A DNA stretch of 64,000 nt from NCBI RefSeq assembly GCF_006539565.1, contig NZ_BJNG01000011.1, positions 1 through 64,000 on the forward strand, given 5' to 3'. This document shows, piece by piece, positions 16,515 to 30,594 of the stretch (positions are counted from its first letter, which is position 1; every line of letters starts with the position of its first letter). Made by a program: the position numbers and the translations under genes. Origin of the DNA: Pseudonocardia hydrocarbonoxydans (GTDB taxonomy: Bacteria > Actinomycetota > Actinomycetes > Mycobacteriales > Pseudonocardiaceae). The notes beneath the pieces are model-generated. The model was not told the DNA's origin. It was given only the letters and a program-made list of their open reading frames with translations, and searched no databases.

Positions 16515-17744
16515 ATGACCCGACCGCACGTACCCGCACATCACACGTCCGTCCGCTTGCGCGCCCGCGCCCACCCCGCGCGGCGGCGCCCGGCCGGGCC
16601 CTGGCTCGTGGGGATCGCCGCGGGTGTGGTGGCCGCCGCGGCGGCGTTCCTCGTCCCGGCCGTGCCCACGCCCGTGCAGCCGCTCTCCGCGCCCGCCCCG
16701 CTGGCCCCCGCGCCCGTCGACGACCGGCTCCCGGAGTGCGTCGACGTCGTCGCGGCGCTGGGGCCCCGCGCGCAGCTCGCGCAGCGCCTGATGGTCGGGG
16801 TCGACGCCGCCGACCCGGCGGCCGCCGCGGAGACCGTGCACGCCTCCCAGGTGGGCGGGGTGTTCCTGCCGGGCAACGCCACCGCGCTGTTGCAGGACCA
16901 GTCCCTGCGCGCCCTGCAGGCCGGGGCCCGGATCCCGGTCACCGTCGCCGTCGACGACGAGGGCGGGCGCGTCCAGCGCATCGACGAGCTCGACGGCGAC
17001 CTGCCCAGCGCCCGGGAGATGAGCGGGCTCACCCCCGACGAGGTGCGCGCGCTGGCGGCCGAACGGGGCCGTCAGCTCGCGGCCCGGGGCGTCACCATGG
17101 ACATCGCGCCGGTCGTCGACCTCGGGGGGCAGGGCGCGAACGAGGTGATCGGCGACCGCTCCTTCGGCACCGACCCCGACGACGTCACCCGCTACGCCCT
17201 GGCCTTCGCGCAGGGCCTGCAGGACGCGGGGGTCGAACCCGTCGTGAAGCACTTCCCCGGGCACGGCCGCGCCGACGGCGACTCGCACGCCGGCCGCGTC
17301 ACCACCCCGCCCCTGGACGAGCTGCGCGCCGCCGACCTGCGCCCCTACGCCGACCTGGTGGGCCCCGGCGCCCCGCTGACCGAGGGCCCGCGACCCGCGG
17401 CGGTGATGGTCGGGCACCTCGACGTCCCCGGCCTCACCGACGACCTGCCCAGCTCCCTCACCCCCGCGGTGTACGCGCTGCTGCGTGACGAGTACGGCTT
17501 CGACGGCGTCGTCTACACCGACGACCTCGGCGCGATGAAGGCGGTGACGGGGGAGTACGAGCTGCCCGAGGCGGTGCTCACCGCCCTGGCCGCGGGCTCC
17601 GACGTGGCCCTGTGGTCCAGCGGCGGCGACCCGGCCCCGATCCTCGACGCCCTGGAGCCGGCACTGGCCGACGGCACCCTCGACGCGACGGAGCACACCG
17701 CGGCCGTCACCCGCGTCCTGCGCGCGAAGTCGGCCTGCGGCTGA
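16515..17744 (+). CDS. Glycoside hydrolase family 3, NagZ/LpqI-like
   Basis: 409 residues. N-terminal basic stretch and one hydrophobic segment (about residues 28-50) make it an exported or membrane-anchored protein. The GH3 core has KHFPGHGRADGDSH, the NagZ signature with the His acid/base loop, and the nucleophile Asp336 in YTDDLGAM. This points to an extracytoplasmic beta-N-acetylglucosaminidase acting on peptidoglycan fragments, as for mycobacterial LpqI. No lipobox is obvious. Single-domain length is normal for this subgroup. Divergent from the FabH-like gene. Confidence 0.9.
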   Translation: MTRPHVPAHHTSVRLRARAHPARRRPAGPWLVGIAAGVVAAAAAFLVPAVPTPVQPLSAPAPLAPAPVDDRLPECVDVVAALGPRAQLAQRLMVGVDAADPAAAAETVHASQVGGVFLPGNATALLQDQSLRALQAGARIPVTVAVDDEGGRVQRIDELDGDLPSAREMSGLTPDEVRALAAERGRQLAARGVTMDIAPVVDLGGQGANEVIGDRSFGTDPDDVTRYALAFAQGLQDAGVEPVVKHFPGHGRADGDSHAGRVTTPPLDELRAADLRPYADLVGPGAPLTEGPRPAAVMVGHLDVPGLTDDLPSSLTPAVYALLRDEYGFDGVVYTDDLGAMKAVTGEYELPEAVLTALAAGSDVALWSSGGDPAPILDALEPALADGTLDATEHTAAVTRVLRAKSACG

Positions 17745-17752
17745 CGCCCGTC

Positions 17753-17780
17753 GCCCGGGCCCGGGGGATCGGGCCCGGGC
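17753..17780. terminator. Bidirectional terminator between GH3 and carboxylase
   Basis: Perfect 11-bp arms GCCCGGGCCCG / CGGGCCCGGGC with a 6-nt loop, located between two converging genes. No U-tract. Confidence 0.7.
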
Positions 17781-17813
17781 CGGGGGCGGGAAGCCCCGGG
17801 TCGCGGCGCGCGG

Positions 17814-23393
<5,580 letters not shown>

Positions 23394-23513
23394 CTCGCTC
23401 CCCTCGTTCGGTGCAGCCGGGATCCACCGGCCGCCGCCCCACCCAAGCCGACCCGCCCCGGGCGGCACAACCTGCGGGAGGGGGAACGGGGGTGAATCGG
23501 CGATGATGGCGCC

Positions 23514-24356
23514 GTGACGACCATCGCCGCGGGTGAGCTCACCGTCCACGTCTCCGGCCCGGCCGACGGCCCACCGGTGCTGCTGCTGCACGGGTTCCCG
23601 CAGGGTGCCGACTCCTGGGACGCCGTGTTGCCCGCGCTGCACGACGCCGGATACCGCACCGTGGCGCCCGACCAGCGTGGGTACTCCGCGGGCGCCCGCC
23701 CCGCCGGCCGGGCCGCCTACCGCCGCGCCGCGCTCACCTCCGACGCGCTCGCCGTGATCGCCGAGCACGCCGGGGGCCGCGCGCACGTCGTCGGGCACGA
23801 CTGGGGTGCGGCCGTCGCCTGGCGGCTCGCGGCGCGCTTCCCCGACGCCGTCCGCTCGCTGACGGCGGTCTCGGTGCCGCCCGTCGCGGCCTACGCGCGT
23901 TCGCTCCTGACCACCCGGCAGGTGCTCGCGTCGTGGTACTTCGCGGCGTTCCAGCTGCCGTGGCTGCCCGAGCGCCTGCTGCGCGCGGACGGCCGCGGGT
24001 ACTCCCCGCGCCTGTCCGCGGCCCTGCGCCACTCCGGCCAGACCCGCGAGCGGGCCCGCCGCGACGCCGCCCGCCTCGCCGACCCGGCCGCGCTCACCGC
24101 CGCCCTGAACTGGTACCGCGCCGTGTCCGTCTCCGACCCGCGCGACGCCGACCCGCCGGTCACCGTGCCCACGCTGTTCGTCTGGAGCGACCGCGACGTC
24201 GCGCTGACCCGGCAGAGCGTCGAGCTCGCGCACACCCACGTCACCGGGCCGTACTCCTACGCCGAACTGCGCGGGGTGAGCCACTGGATCCCCGAGGAGG
24301 CGCCGGAGCAGCTCGCCGAGCTGCTGCTGGCCCACCTGGCAGCCCACCCGGGCTGA
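23514..24356 (+). CDS. Alpha/beta hydrolase, epoxide hydrolase/dehalogenase-like
   Basis: 280 residues. Oxyanion loop HGFPQG, nucleophile elbow GHDWGAAV with Asp96 and the C-terminal His in GVSHWIPEE. An Asp nucleophile places it with epoxide hydrolases and haloalkane dehalogenases rather than esterases; without the second halide-binding Trp being clear, epoxide hydrolase is favoured. No signal peptide. GTG start at 23514. Divergent from the carboxylase gene and convergent with the SRPBCC gene. Confidence 0.85.
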   Translation: MTTIAAGELTVHVSGPADGPPVLLLHGFPQGADSWDAVLPALHDAGYRTVAPDQRGYSAGARPAGRAAYRRAALTSDALAVIAEHAGGRAHVVGHDWGAAVAWRLAARFPDAVRSLTAVSVPPVAAYARSLLTTRQVLASWYFAAFQLPWLPERLLRADGRGYSPRLSAALRHSGQTRERARRDAARLADPAALTAALNWYRAVSVSDPRDADPPVTVPTLFVWSDRDVALTRQSVELAHTHVTGPYSYAELRGVSHWIPEEAPEQLAELLLAHLAAHPG

Positions 24357-24377
24357 CGGCGGGGACCACGACGCGGA

Positions 24378-24782
24378 CTACGGCGCCGCCGGGTCCGCGC
24401 CCTGCTCGACGTTGCGCTTGATCGCCGCCAGCGTCTCGTCCAGCCCGCGGTCGATCGCGGGACCGTCGACGTGCTCGGTGTGCAGCCGCACCGTCACCTG
24501 CGATCCGGCGCCCGACCCCTCGACGGCGAGCTCGCCGCTGTAGTCGTGCGGCCCCGGCGCGCCCCAGCGGATCGTGCGCGAGTCGCGCTCGGCGACGAAC
24601 CAGGCGTCGCCCTCGCGGGTCGTGCCGTCGACGTCGGCGACCGTGTGCACCTGGTCGCCGCCCGCGGGCTCGGCGGAGCGCATCGCGGCGAAGTAGTGCG
24701 GCAGGTTCTCGACGTCGGAGAGGTAGTCGAACAGGACGCCGGGCTCGGCGTCGACGGTCGTGCTGCGCTCGTGGTCACCCAT
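24378..24782 (-). CDS. SRPBCC (START-like) family protein
   Basis: 134 residues, the length of a single SRPBCC domain. Starts MGDHERSTTVDAEPGVLFDYLSDVENLPHYF, a polyketide-cyclase/dehydrase-like beginning with a hydrophobic ligand cavity expected from the fold. Function is unknown; such proteins bind or modify small hydrophobic molecules. It lies 29 bases downstream of the HxlR gene on the same strand, so may be co-regulated with it. Confidence 0.78.
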   Translation of the reverse strand: MGDHERSTTVDAEPGVLFDYLSDVENLPHYFAAMRSAEPAGGDQVHTVADVDGTTREGDAWFVAERDSRTIRWGAPGPHDYSGELAVEGSGAGSQVTVRLHTEHVDGPAIDRGLDETLAAIKRNVEQGADPAAP

Positions 24783-24811
24783 GCGCCGGGCGTACCCGGG
24801 CCGGTACCGGC

Positions 24812-25279
24812 CTAACCCGCGTGCAGCGCGGGGGCCAGCGGCACCGTCCGCAGGCGGGTCGCCGGGTCGACGAGGTGCCCCGCCGCGCAGCGCACCTCGA
24901 CGTACACCGGTTCGCCGCACCCGTCGTGCTCGACGCGCATCGGGGGTCCGTCCGCCCCGGCGAGGTGCCGGTCTCCGTACTCGAGCATCGCGAGGACGAC
25001 CGGGCGCAGGTCGCGGCCGGCGGGGGTGAGCCGGTACTCGTGGCGCTCGCGCCGCCCGGGCTCGCGGTAGGGGACGCGGTCGACCAGCCCGGCCTCGGTG
25101 AGCGCGGTCAGCCGCCGGGTGAGGACGTTGCGGGCGATGTGCAGGTGCGCCGCGAGATCGTCGAAGCGGCGGATGCCGTTGAACAGGTCGCGCAGCACGA
25201 GGACGGTCCACGCGTCGCCCACCAGCGCGGCGGTGCGGGCGACGGAGCAACGCGTGCTGTCGAGCTCGCGGAAGTCCAT
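24812..25279 (-). CDS. HxlR family winged-helix transcriptional regulator
   Basis: 155 residues. HxlR domain at residues about 8-100: ALVGDAWTVLVLRDLFNGIRRF, then HIARNVLTRRLTALTEAGLV recognition helix and the wing REPGRRERHEYRLTPAG. HxlR proteins are dimeric regulators, often of stress or detoxification genes next to them. A TACGCT hexamer seven bases before the ATG suggests a leaderless transcript. Divergent from the thioesterase gene and upstream of the SRPBCC gene; both are likely targets. Confidence 0.88.
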   Translation of the reverse strand: MDFRELDSTRCSVARTAALVGDAWTVLVLRDLFNGIRRFDDLAAHLHIARNVLTRRLTALTEAGLVDRVPYREPGRRERHEYRLTPAGRDLRPVVLAMLEYGDRHLAGADGPPMRVEHDGCGEPVYVEVRCAAGHLVDPATRLRTVPLAPALHAG

Positions 25280-25305
25280 ACGGGCCAGCGTAGCCCGGGG
25301 ATGGG

Positions 25306-25335
25306 TTGCGTGCGAGGACGCAGGGTGCCTAGGCT
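25306..25335 (+). promoter_or_regulatory. Candidate promoter of the thioesterase gene
   Basis: TTGCGT (25306-25311) and TAGGCT (25330-25335) are spaced by 18 bases, in the divergent HxlR/thioesterase region. A likely sigma-70-type promoter. Confidence 0.4.
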
Positions 25336-25373
25336 GCATTCCGCCTGACAACTCAGCCCGCCGGAGGACCCGC

Positions 25374-25877
25374 ATGACCGTGCCCGACGTCCGCGAGCGC
25401 TCCCACACCTGGCAGGACCCGCTGCTCACCGCGGCCGCCGCCCGGGGCCTCGACGGGGAGACGTTCCTGCGCGCGCTGGCCGCGGGGGAGGTGCCACCCG
25501 CCCCGATCGCCACGACACTGGGGTTCACGCTGCTGGAGGTCGGGTCGGGGCGGGTGGTGTTCGGGCTGGAGCCGCAGGAGTACCACTTCAACCCGATCGG
25601 GTCGGTGCACGGCGGGGTGTTCGCCACGCTGCTCGACTCCGCCGCGGGCTGCGCCGTCCACTCGGCCCTCCCGGCCGGGGTGGGCTACACCAGCCTGGAC
25701 CTGAGCGTGAAGTTCCTGCGCGGCCTCGACGCCGACTCGGGGCCCGTCCGCTGCGAGGGGCTGGTGGTGCACCTGGGCGGGCGTACCGCGCTCGCCGAGG
25801 CCCGCCTGCACGACGGCGCGGGCCGGCTGTGCGCCCACGCCACGAGCAGCTGCCTGATCTTCCGCCCGGCGGGGTGA
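25374..25877 (+). CDS. PaaI-type hotdog-fold thioesterase
   Basis: 167 residues. PaaI/YdiI-like acyl-CoA thioesterase: the core block NPIGSVHGGVFATLLDSAAGCAV contains the HGG motif with the catalytic Asp after it, and VKFLRG is the next family block. Hydrolyses small acyl-CoA or aromatic-CoA esters in the cytosol. GGAGG site seven bases before the ATG. Close upstream of the MFS gene but on the opposite strand (4-base gap), so they are convergent. Confidence 0.88.
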   Translation: MTVPDVRERSHTWQDPLLTAAAARGLDGETFLRALAAGEVPPAPIATTLGFTLLEVGSGRVVFGLEPQEYHFNPIGSVHGGVFATLLDSAAGCAVHSALPAGVGYTSLDLSVKFLRGLDADSGPVRCEGLVVHLGGRTALAEARLHDGAGRLCAHATSSCLIFRPAG

Positions 25878-25880
25878 GGG

Positions 25881-27302
25881 TCAGGCGGCGGCCGGCACCG
25901 GCGTCGGCGGGGCCGCGACGGGCGTCGCGTGCGGGGTCAGTGCCGCGATCACCGCGGCCAGCACCCCGGCGCCCGCCGCGGCCAGGAACACCACGGTGTA
26001 CGCCGCGGCGGCCGGCAGCACGGCCCCGCCGACGGTGATGGTCAGCCCGGTCGCCACCGCCGCCACCACCGCGCTGCACGACGACGTGCCGAGCATCCGC
26101 ATCAGGGTGTTGAGGCTGTTGGCCGCGGCGGTCTCCGTCGGCGGCACCGCGGCCATGATCAGCAGCGGCAGCGCGGAGTAGGCGAGCGCGGCCCCGATCG
26201 CGGTGACGGTGGCGGCCGCCATCACCAGCGCGATCGAGTCCGGGAGCACGGCCATCGCGAGGTTGCCGACGGCGAGCACCACCGTGCCCGCCACCAGCGT
26301 GGTGCGGGCGCCGAAGCGCGCCGAGAGCCGCGCCGACACCGGCGAGAACAGCGCCATCGCCCCGCCGATCGGCAGCAGCACGAGCCCGGCGGCGACGAGC
26401 GGGAGCCCGAACCCGTACCCGGACTCCACCGGCGCCTGCAGCAGCTGCGTCGTCACCAGGAAGCCGGCGAACATCGAGAACCCGATGAGGATCGAGCCCA
26501 GGTTGGTCCACAGGACGGCCGGTCGGGCGGTGGTCCGCAGGTCGACCAGCGGCGAGGGGGTCCGCAGCTCCAGGCGCCCCCACGCGGCGAACACCACGAC
26601 GGCCGTCGCCAGCAGTCCGATCACGGCCGGGCTCGTCCAGCCCCAGTCGCTGCCCTTGGAGATCGCCAGCAGCAGGCACACCAGCGCGACGGACAGGCCG
26701 ACCGCGCCCGGGACGTCGAAGCGCCCGCCCGAACGCGACGGCGACTCGGCGACCGTGCGACGGACCAGCAGGAACTGCAGCGCCCCCAGCACCGCGGCCC
26801 CGGCGAACAGCCACCGCCAGCTCGCCTGCTGCGCGACGGCCCCGGTGAGCGGCAGCCCGACCGCACCGCCGATGCCCAGCGACGAGCTCATCAGCGCGAT
26901 CCCGCCGCCGACGCGCCCGGGCGGCAGGACGTCGCGCATGACGCTGATCCCCAGCGCCACCACCCCCAGCGACGCGCCCTGCAGCACCCGCGCCACGAGC
27001 AGCAGCTCGATCCCCGGCGCGACCGCGCCGAGCGCTGAGCCGGCCGTCACCAGCCCGAGGGCGACGAGCAGCATCCGGCGCTTGCCGTACATGTCGCCCA
27101 GGCGCCCGAGCACCGGCGCGCAGACCGCGCCCGCGACCAGCGTGGCCGTCACCAGCCAGGTGACCGTCGACGTCGAGGAGCCCAGCAGCCGCGGGAACTG
27201 CGGCAGCAGCGGCACGACCAGGGTCTGCATCAGCGACACGGCGAAGCCGCACGACGCGAGCACGCCGATCACGACGGCGGGACGGGAGACCGGGGGCGTC
27301 AC
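25881..27302 (-). CDS. MFS (DHA2/EmrB-like) drug exporter
   Basis: 473 residues with about 14 predicted membrane helices, the DHA2 drug:H+ antiporter topology. Seen: motif A-like GRLGDMYGKRR between helices 2 and 3 and motif C-like GGAVGLPLTGAVA in helix 5. Starts at GTG GTG (27302-27305); a GGAG lies just before. Divergent from the F420-type gene across a short region with a dyad, which suggests shared regulation. The exported compound is unknown. Confidence 0.88.
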   Translation of the reverse strand: MTPPVSRPAVVIGVLASCGFAVSLMQTLVVPLLPQFPRLLGSSTSTVTWLVTATLVAGAVCAPVLGRLGDMYGKRRMLLVALGLVTAGSALGAVAPGIELLLVARVLQGASLGVVALGISVMRDVLPPGRVGGGIALMSSSLGIGGAVGLPLTGAVAQQASWRWLFAGAAVLGALQFLLVRRTVAESPSRSGGRFDVPGAVGLSVALVCLLLAISKGSDWGWTSPAVIGLLATAVVVFAAWGRLELRTPSPLVDLRTTARPAVLWTNLGSILIGFSMFAGFLVTTQLLQAPVESGYGFGLPLVAAGLVLLPIGGAMALFSPVSARLSARFGARTTLVAGTVVLAVGNLAMAVLPDSIALVMAAATVTAIGAALAYSALPLLIMAAVPPTETAAANSLNTLMRMLGTSSCSAVVAAVATGLTITVGGAVLPAAAAYTVVFLAAAGAGVLAAVIAALTPHATPVAAPPTPVPAAA

Positions 27303-27324
27303 CACTCCAGGTGAACAGAGAAGG

Positions 27325-27337
27325 TTGTCATTGGCAA
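27325..27337. promoter_or_regulatory. Candidate operator between MFS and PNPOx-type genes
   Basis: TTGTCA T TGGCAA is a 13-base imperfect palindrome (one mismatch) sitting between two divergent start codons 52 bases apart. It could be bound by an unlinked TetR/MarR regulator. Confidence 0.35.
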
Positions 27338-27354
27338 GTTGATAGCGTCGACGG

Positions 27355-27741
27355 GTGCGCACCCTCACCGACGGCTCGGCCGAGTTCCGCGAGTTCTGGA
27401 CCGAACGCCACCTCTGCACCCTGGTCACGCTGCGGGCCGACGGGAGCCCGCACGTCGTACCGGTCGGCGTCACCGTCGACGTCGAGGCGGGGCTCGCGCG
27501 CGTGATCTGCCGGGGCGGGTCGACCAAGGCCCGCAACGCCGCCGAGCGCGGGACCGCGGTGGTCTCGCAGGTCGACGGCGGGCGCTGGTCGACGCTGGAG
27601 GGCACGGCCGTGGTGCGCACCGACCGCGACTCCGTCGCCGAGGCCGAGCGCCGCTACGCGCAGCGCTACCGGGTGCCCCGGGAGAACCCGGAGCGGGTCG
27701 TCATCGAGATCGCCGTGCGACGGGTCATGGGCTTGAGCTGA
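27355..27741 (+). CDS. F420-dependent oxidoreductase-type PNPOx-fold protein
   Basis: 128 residues, split-barrel flavin/F420 family (TIGR03618-like): FWTERHLCTLVTLRADGSPHVVPVG at the N-terminus followed by an SKxRN-like block (STKARNAAERG). The family binds FMN or F420 and reduces small molecules; F420 is favoured in actinobacteria but is inference here. GTG start. Divergent from the MFS exporter. Confidence 0.83.
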   Translation: MRTLTDGSAEFREFWTERHLCTLVTLRADGSPHVVPVGVTVDVEAGLARVICRGGSTKARNAAERGTAVVSQVDGGRWSTLEGTAVVRTDRDSVAEAERRYAQRYRVPRENPERVVIEIAVRRVMGLS

Positions 27742-27805
27742 CGGGTCCGGCACGGCACACTGAACCGGTCAAGTCAGGTTCGTTCGTCCACCGACGAGGA
27801 GCGCC

Positions 27806-29164
27806 GTGAACGAGCCCGCCAGGGTGGTGCCGCTGCCCCGCACCCCCGCCGCCCCGCCGGACCTGACGATCTCCACACTCGGCCCCGCGCGCATCGCCTC
27901 GCCGCTGGCCGAGCTGCTGGACAACAGCCGCACCAGCGAGCACTACGTCGACGAGGACGACAAGGTCCTCCTCGACGACACCCTCGCCGGCATCACCGCC
28001 CGCGGCGTCCCGGCCGGCGAGCTGCCCGGCATGGAGCCGTGCGGGCCGCGCCGGAAGATCTTCTTCGACCCGGCCAAGACGCGCGCCGCGATCGTCACCT
28101 GCGGGGGGCTGTGCCCGGGGCTCAACGACGTGATCGCCGGGCTGGTCCGCACGCTGACCTACCACTACCGGGTCCGGCGCGTCATCGGCATCCGCAACGG
28201 CTACCAGGGCTTCGTGCCCTCCTACGGCCACGACGTCGTCGACCTGACGCCCGAGTCGGTGCGCGACATCGCCACCGACGGCGGCACGATCCTCGGCACC
28301 TCCCGCGGCCACCAGGACGCCGGGGAGATCGTCGACTGCCTGGAGCGCCTGCACGTCAACGTGCTGTTCGTCGTCGGCGGTGACGGGTCGATGCGCGGCG
28401 CGATGCGGATCGCGGCCACCGTCGCCGAGCGCGGGCTGATGATCGCGGTCGTCGGCATCCCGAAGACCATCGACAACGACATCCCCTACATCGACCAGAG
28501 CTTCGGCTTCCAGACCGCGTTCTCCCACGCCAGCGACGCCATCCGGGCCGCCCGCGTGGAGGCGACGTCGACCGCCAACGGCATCGGGCTGGTCAAGCTC
28601 ATGGGCCGGCACTCCGGCTTCATCGCCTGCTACGCCGCGCTCGCCCGCAGCGGCGCCGACGTCGTCCTGATCCCCGAGGTGCCCTTCGGCCTCGACGGCG
28701 AGGGCGGGCTGCTCGCGCACCTGCGGCGGCGGGTCTCCGAGCGCGGGCACGCCGTGGTCGTGGTGGCCGAGGGGGCGGGCCAGGAGCTGCTCGGCCACGA
28801 CGCCGACGCCGACGCCTCGGGCAACGCGAAGCTCGGCGACGTCGGCCCCTACCTGCGACGGCGCATCGGCGACCACTTCTCCGACGCCGGCATCGAGACC
28901 TCCATCCGCTACATCGATCCCAGCTACGCCATCCGCAGCGTCCCCGCCAACCCCTACGACTCGGTGTACTGCGTGCGCCTGTCGCAGGCGGCGGTGCACG
29001 CGGCGATGAGCGGGCGCACCGAGATGGTCGTCGGGCGCTACCGGCGCCGGTTCGTGCACGTGCCGATGGCGGCGGCGGTGAGCAGGCGCAACCAGGTCGA
29101 CCCGCACGGCGACCTGTGGATGGCGGTGCTGGAGTCGACGGGGCAGCCGGTCCGCTTCGACTGA
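27806..29164 (+). CDS. ATP-dependent 6-phosphofructokinase, long type
   Basis: 452 residues, the longer clade also found in plants and trypanosomes rather than the 340-residue PfkA1 type. Seen: nucleotide-site GGDGS with Gly before Ser (GGDGS at about 191-195), PKTIDND with catalytic Asp223 and Lys220, and MGRHSGF. The GGDG plus PKTIDND pairing is that of ATP users in this clade, not PPi-dependent enzymes. Strong GAGGAG site before a GTG start. Phosphorylates fructose 6-phosphate in glycolysis. Confidence 0.93.
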   Translation: MNEPARVVPLPRTPAAPPDLTISTLGPARIASPLAELLDNSRTSEHYVDEDDKVLLDDTLAGITARGVPAGELPGMEPCGPRRKIFFDPAKTRAAIVTCGGLCPGLNDVIAGLVRTLTYHYRVRRVIGIRNGYQGFVPSYGHDVVDLTPESVRDIATDGGTILGTSRGHQDAGEIVDCLERLHVNVLFVVGGDGSMRGAMRIAATVAERGLMIAVVGIPKTIDNDIPYIDQSFGFQTAFSHASDAIRAARVEATSTANGIGLVKLMGRHSGFIACYAALARSGADVVLIPEVPFGLDGEGGLLAHLRRRVSERGHAVVVVAEGAGQELLGHDADADASGNAKLGDVGPYLRRRIGDHFSDAGIETSIRYIDPSYAIRSVPANPYDSVYCVRLSQAAVHAAMSGRTEMVVGRYRRRFVHVPMAAAVSRRNQVDPHGDLWMAVLESTGQPVRFD

Positions 29165-29224
29165 CCCGGCGGTGGTCACGGGCGCCGTCCCGCCGGGGCG
29201 GGGCCGGTGTGAATACTGGATCTC

Positions 29225-30010
29225 GTGCAGGGGCTGGCGATGCGGTTCCTCGGCCACTCCACCGTGCGGCTGGAGCTGGCCGGGCGGGTCGTGCTGACCG
29301 ATCCCGTGCTCACCACCCGCGTCGGCCCGCTGCGGCGCACGGTGGCCCCCGTCGCCGCCGACGACCACACCGGAGTCGACCTCGTCCTGCTGTCCCACCT
29401 GCACGCCGACCACCTGCACCTGCCGTCGCTGCGCCGCCTGCGCGGGGCCCGGGTCGTCGTGCCCCGCGGGGCCGGGGAGTGGTTGCGGGGCAAGGGGATC
29501 GGGTGGGTCGACGAGCTGGGGCCGGGGGAGGAGCTCGTCGACGGCGGGCTGCGCGTCACCGGGGTGGAGGCCGCGCACAGCGGGCACCGCTGGGGGCCGC
29601 GGTCCACCCGGGGGCCCCAGGCGCGGGCCATGGGGCACCTGCTGGAGGCCCCGGGCCTGCGCGTCTACGCCGCGGGCGACACCGACCTGTTCGACGGGAT
29701 GGCGCGGCTGCCCCGCCCGGACGTGGCCCTGCTCCCGGTCTGGGGGTGGGGCCCCGACCTCGGCCCGGGGCACCTCGACCCCGAGCGGGCCGCCGAGGCC
29801 GTCGCCCGGCTGCGGCCGCGGGTGACGGTGCCCGTGCACTGGGGCACGCTCGCGCCCGCCGGGCTGGCGGTCGCTCCCGGCCGCCGGGGGGCGCGGATGC
29901 GCGACCGGCTGGTGGCGCCGCCGCGGGAGTTCGCCGCGGCCGTGGCGGCCGCCGGCGTCGGCACCCACGTCGCACTCACCGAGCCGGGCCACCCGGTCGT
30001 GCTGCCGTGA
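29225..30010 (+). CDS. Metallo-beta-lactamase fold hydrolase (UlaG-like)
   Basis: 261 residues. Metal-binding motif LSHLHADHLHL, then GDT and late HW, as in the UlaG/beta-lactamase superfamily of soluble metallohydrolases (L-ascorbate-6-P lactonase relatives, N-acyl-phosphatidylethanolamine-type enzymes). Begins at GTG, with an internal ATG at residue 6. Its stop overlaps the DedA start (GTGA), so it heads an operon of lipid/envelope-like genes. Substrate unknown. Confidence 0.82.
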   Translation: MQGLAMRFLGHSTVRLELAGRVVLTDPVLTTRVGPLRRTVAPVAADDHTGVDLVLLSHLHADHLHLPSLRRLRGARVVVPRGAGEWLRGKGIGWVDELGPGEELVDGGLRVTGVEAAHSGHRWGPRSTRGPQARAMGHLLEAPGLRVYAAGDTDLFDGMARLPRPDVALLPVWGWGPDLGPGHLDPERAAEAVARLRPRVTVPVHWGTLAPAGLAVAPGRRGARMRDRLVAPPREFAAAVAAAGVGTHVALTEPGHPVVLP

Positions 30011-30594
30011 ACGCCGTCGGCATCGACCTGTCCGATCCGACGGCGATCGGCTACCCCGTCGTGTTCCTCGGCGTGCTGGTCGGCTCGCTCGTGCCGGTCG
30101 TCCCGACGGGGGCCGTGGTCGGCGCCGCCGCCGCGATCGCCGTCAGCACCGGGCGGCTGTCGCTGCTCCTGGTGTTGCTGGTGTCGGTCGCCGGGGCGCT
30201 GATCGGCGACCTCGTGACGTTCGGCGTCGCCAGGGCGGGCAGCGCGGCGGCGCAGCGCTGGGTGGCGCGCGGGCAGTCGCCGGAACGCCTCGAGGAGGTG
30301 CGCGGGCGGTTCGCGACGCGCGGCGGGCTGCTCGTCGTCATCGGCAGGCTGGTCCCGGCGGGGCGCATCCCGGTGCTGCTGGCGGCGGGCGCGCTCGACT
30401 ACCCGTGGCGCCGCCTCGTCCCGGCCGCGCTGCTGGCGTGCGTGCTGTGGGCCCTCGCGTACGCACTGCTCGGCGTGGTCAGCGGCGGGCTGTCGGACTC
30501 GCCGGTCGTGGCCACGCTCGTCGCCACCGCGCTGGTGCTCGCCGTCGCGGCGATCGGCGCACTCGTGTCCCGGAGCAGGAAGGCCCGCACATGA
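30007..30594 (+). CDS. DedA family membrane protein
   Basis: 195 residues with about four to five membrane segments and the DedA/SNARE-associated core (GALIGDLVTFGVARAG, then VVIGRLVPAGRIPVLLAAGAL, resembling the F/GRF..G.R motif). Bacterial DedA proteins include scramblases or flippases that recycle undecaprenyl-phosphate. Both its start (GTGA) and stop (ATGA) overlap neighbours, so translation is coupled with the metallohydrolase and the phosphodiesterase. Confidence 0.85.
   Translation: MNAVGIDLSDPTAIGYPVVFLGVLVGSLVPVVPTGAVVGAAAAIAVSTGRLSLLLVLLVSVAGALIGDLVTFGVARAGSAAAQRWVARGQSPERLEEVRGRFATRGGLLVVIGRLVPAGRIPVLLAAGALDYPWRRLVPAALLACVLWALAYALLGVVSGGLSDSPVVATLVATALVLAVAAIGALVSRSRKART

Noticed and set aside
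29165..29224. Independent gene or terminator between the PFK and metallohydrolase genes
   Set aside because: Only 60 bases with no stable hairpin or open frame; nothing worth calling beyond a short spacer.
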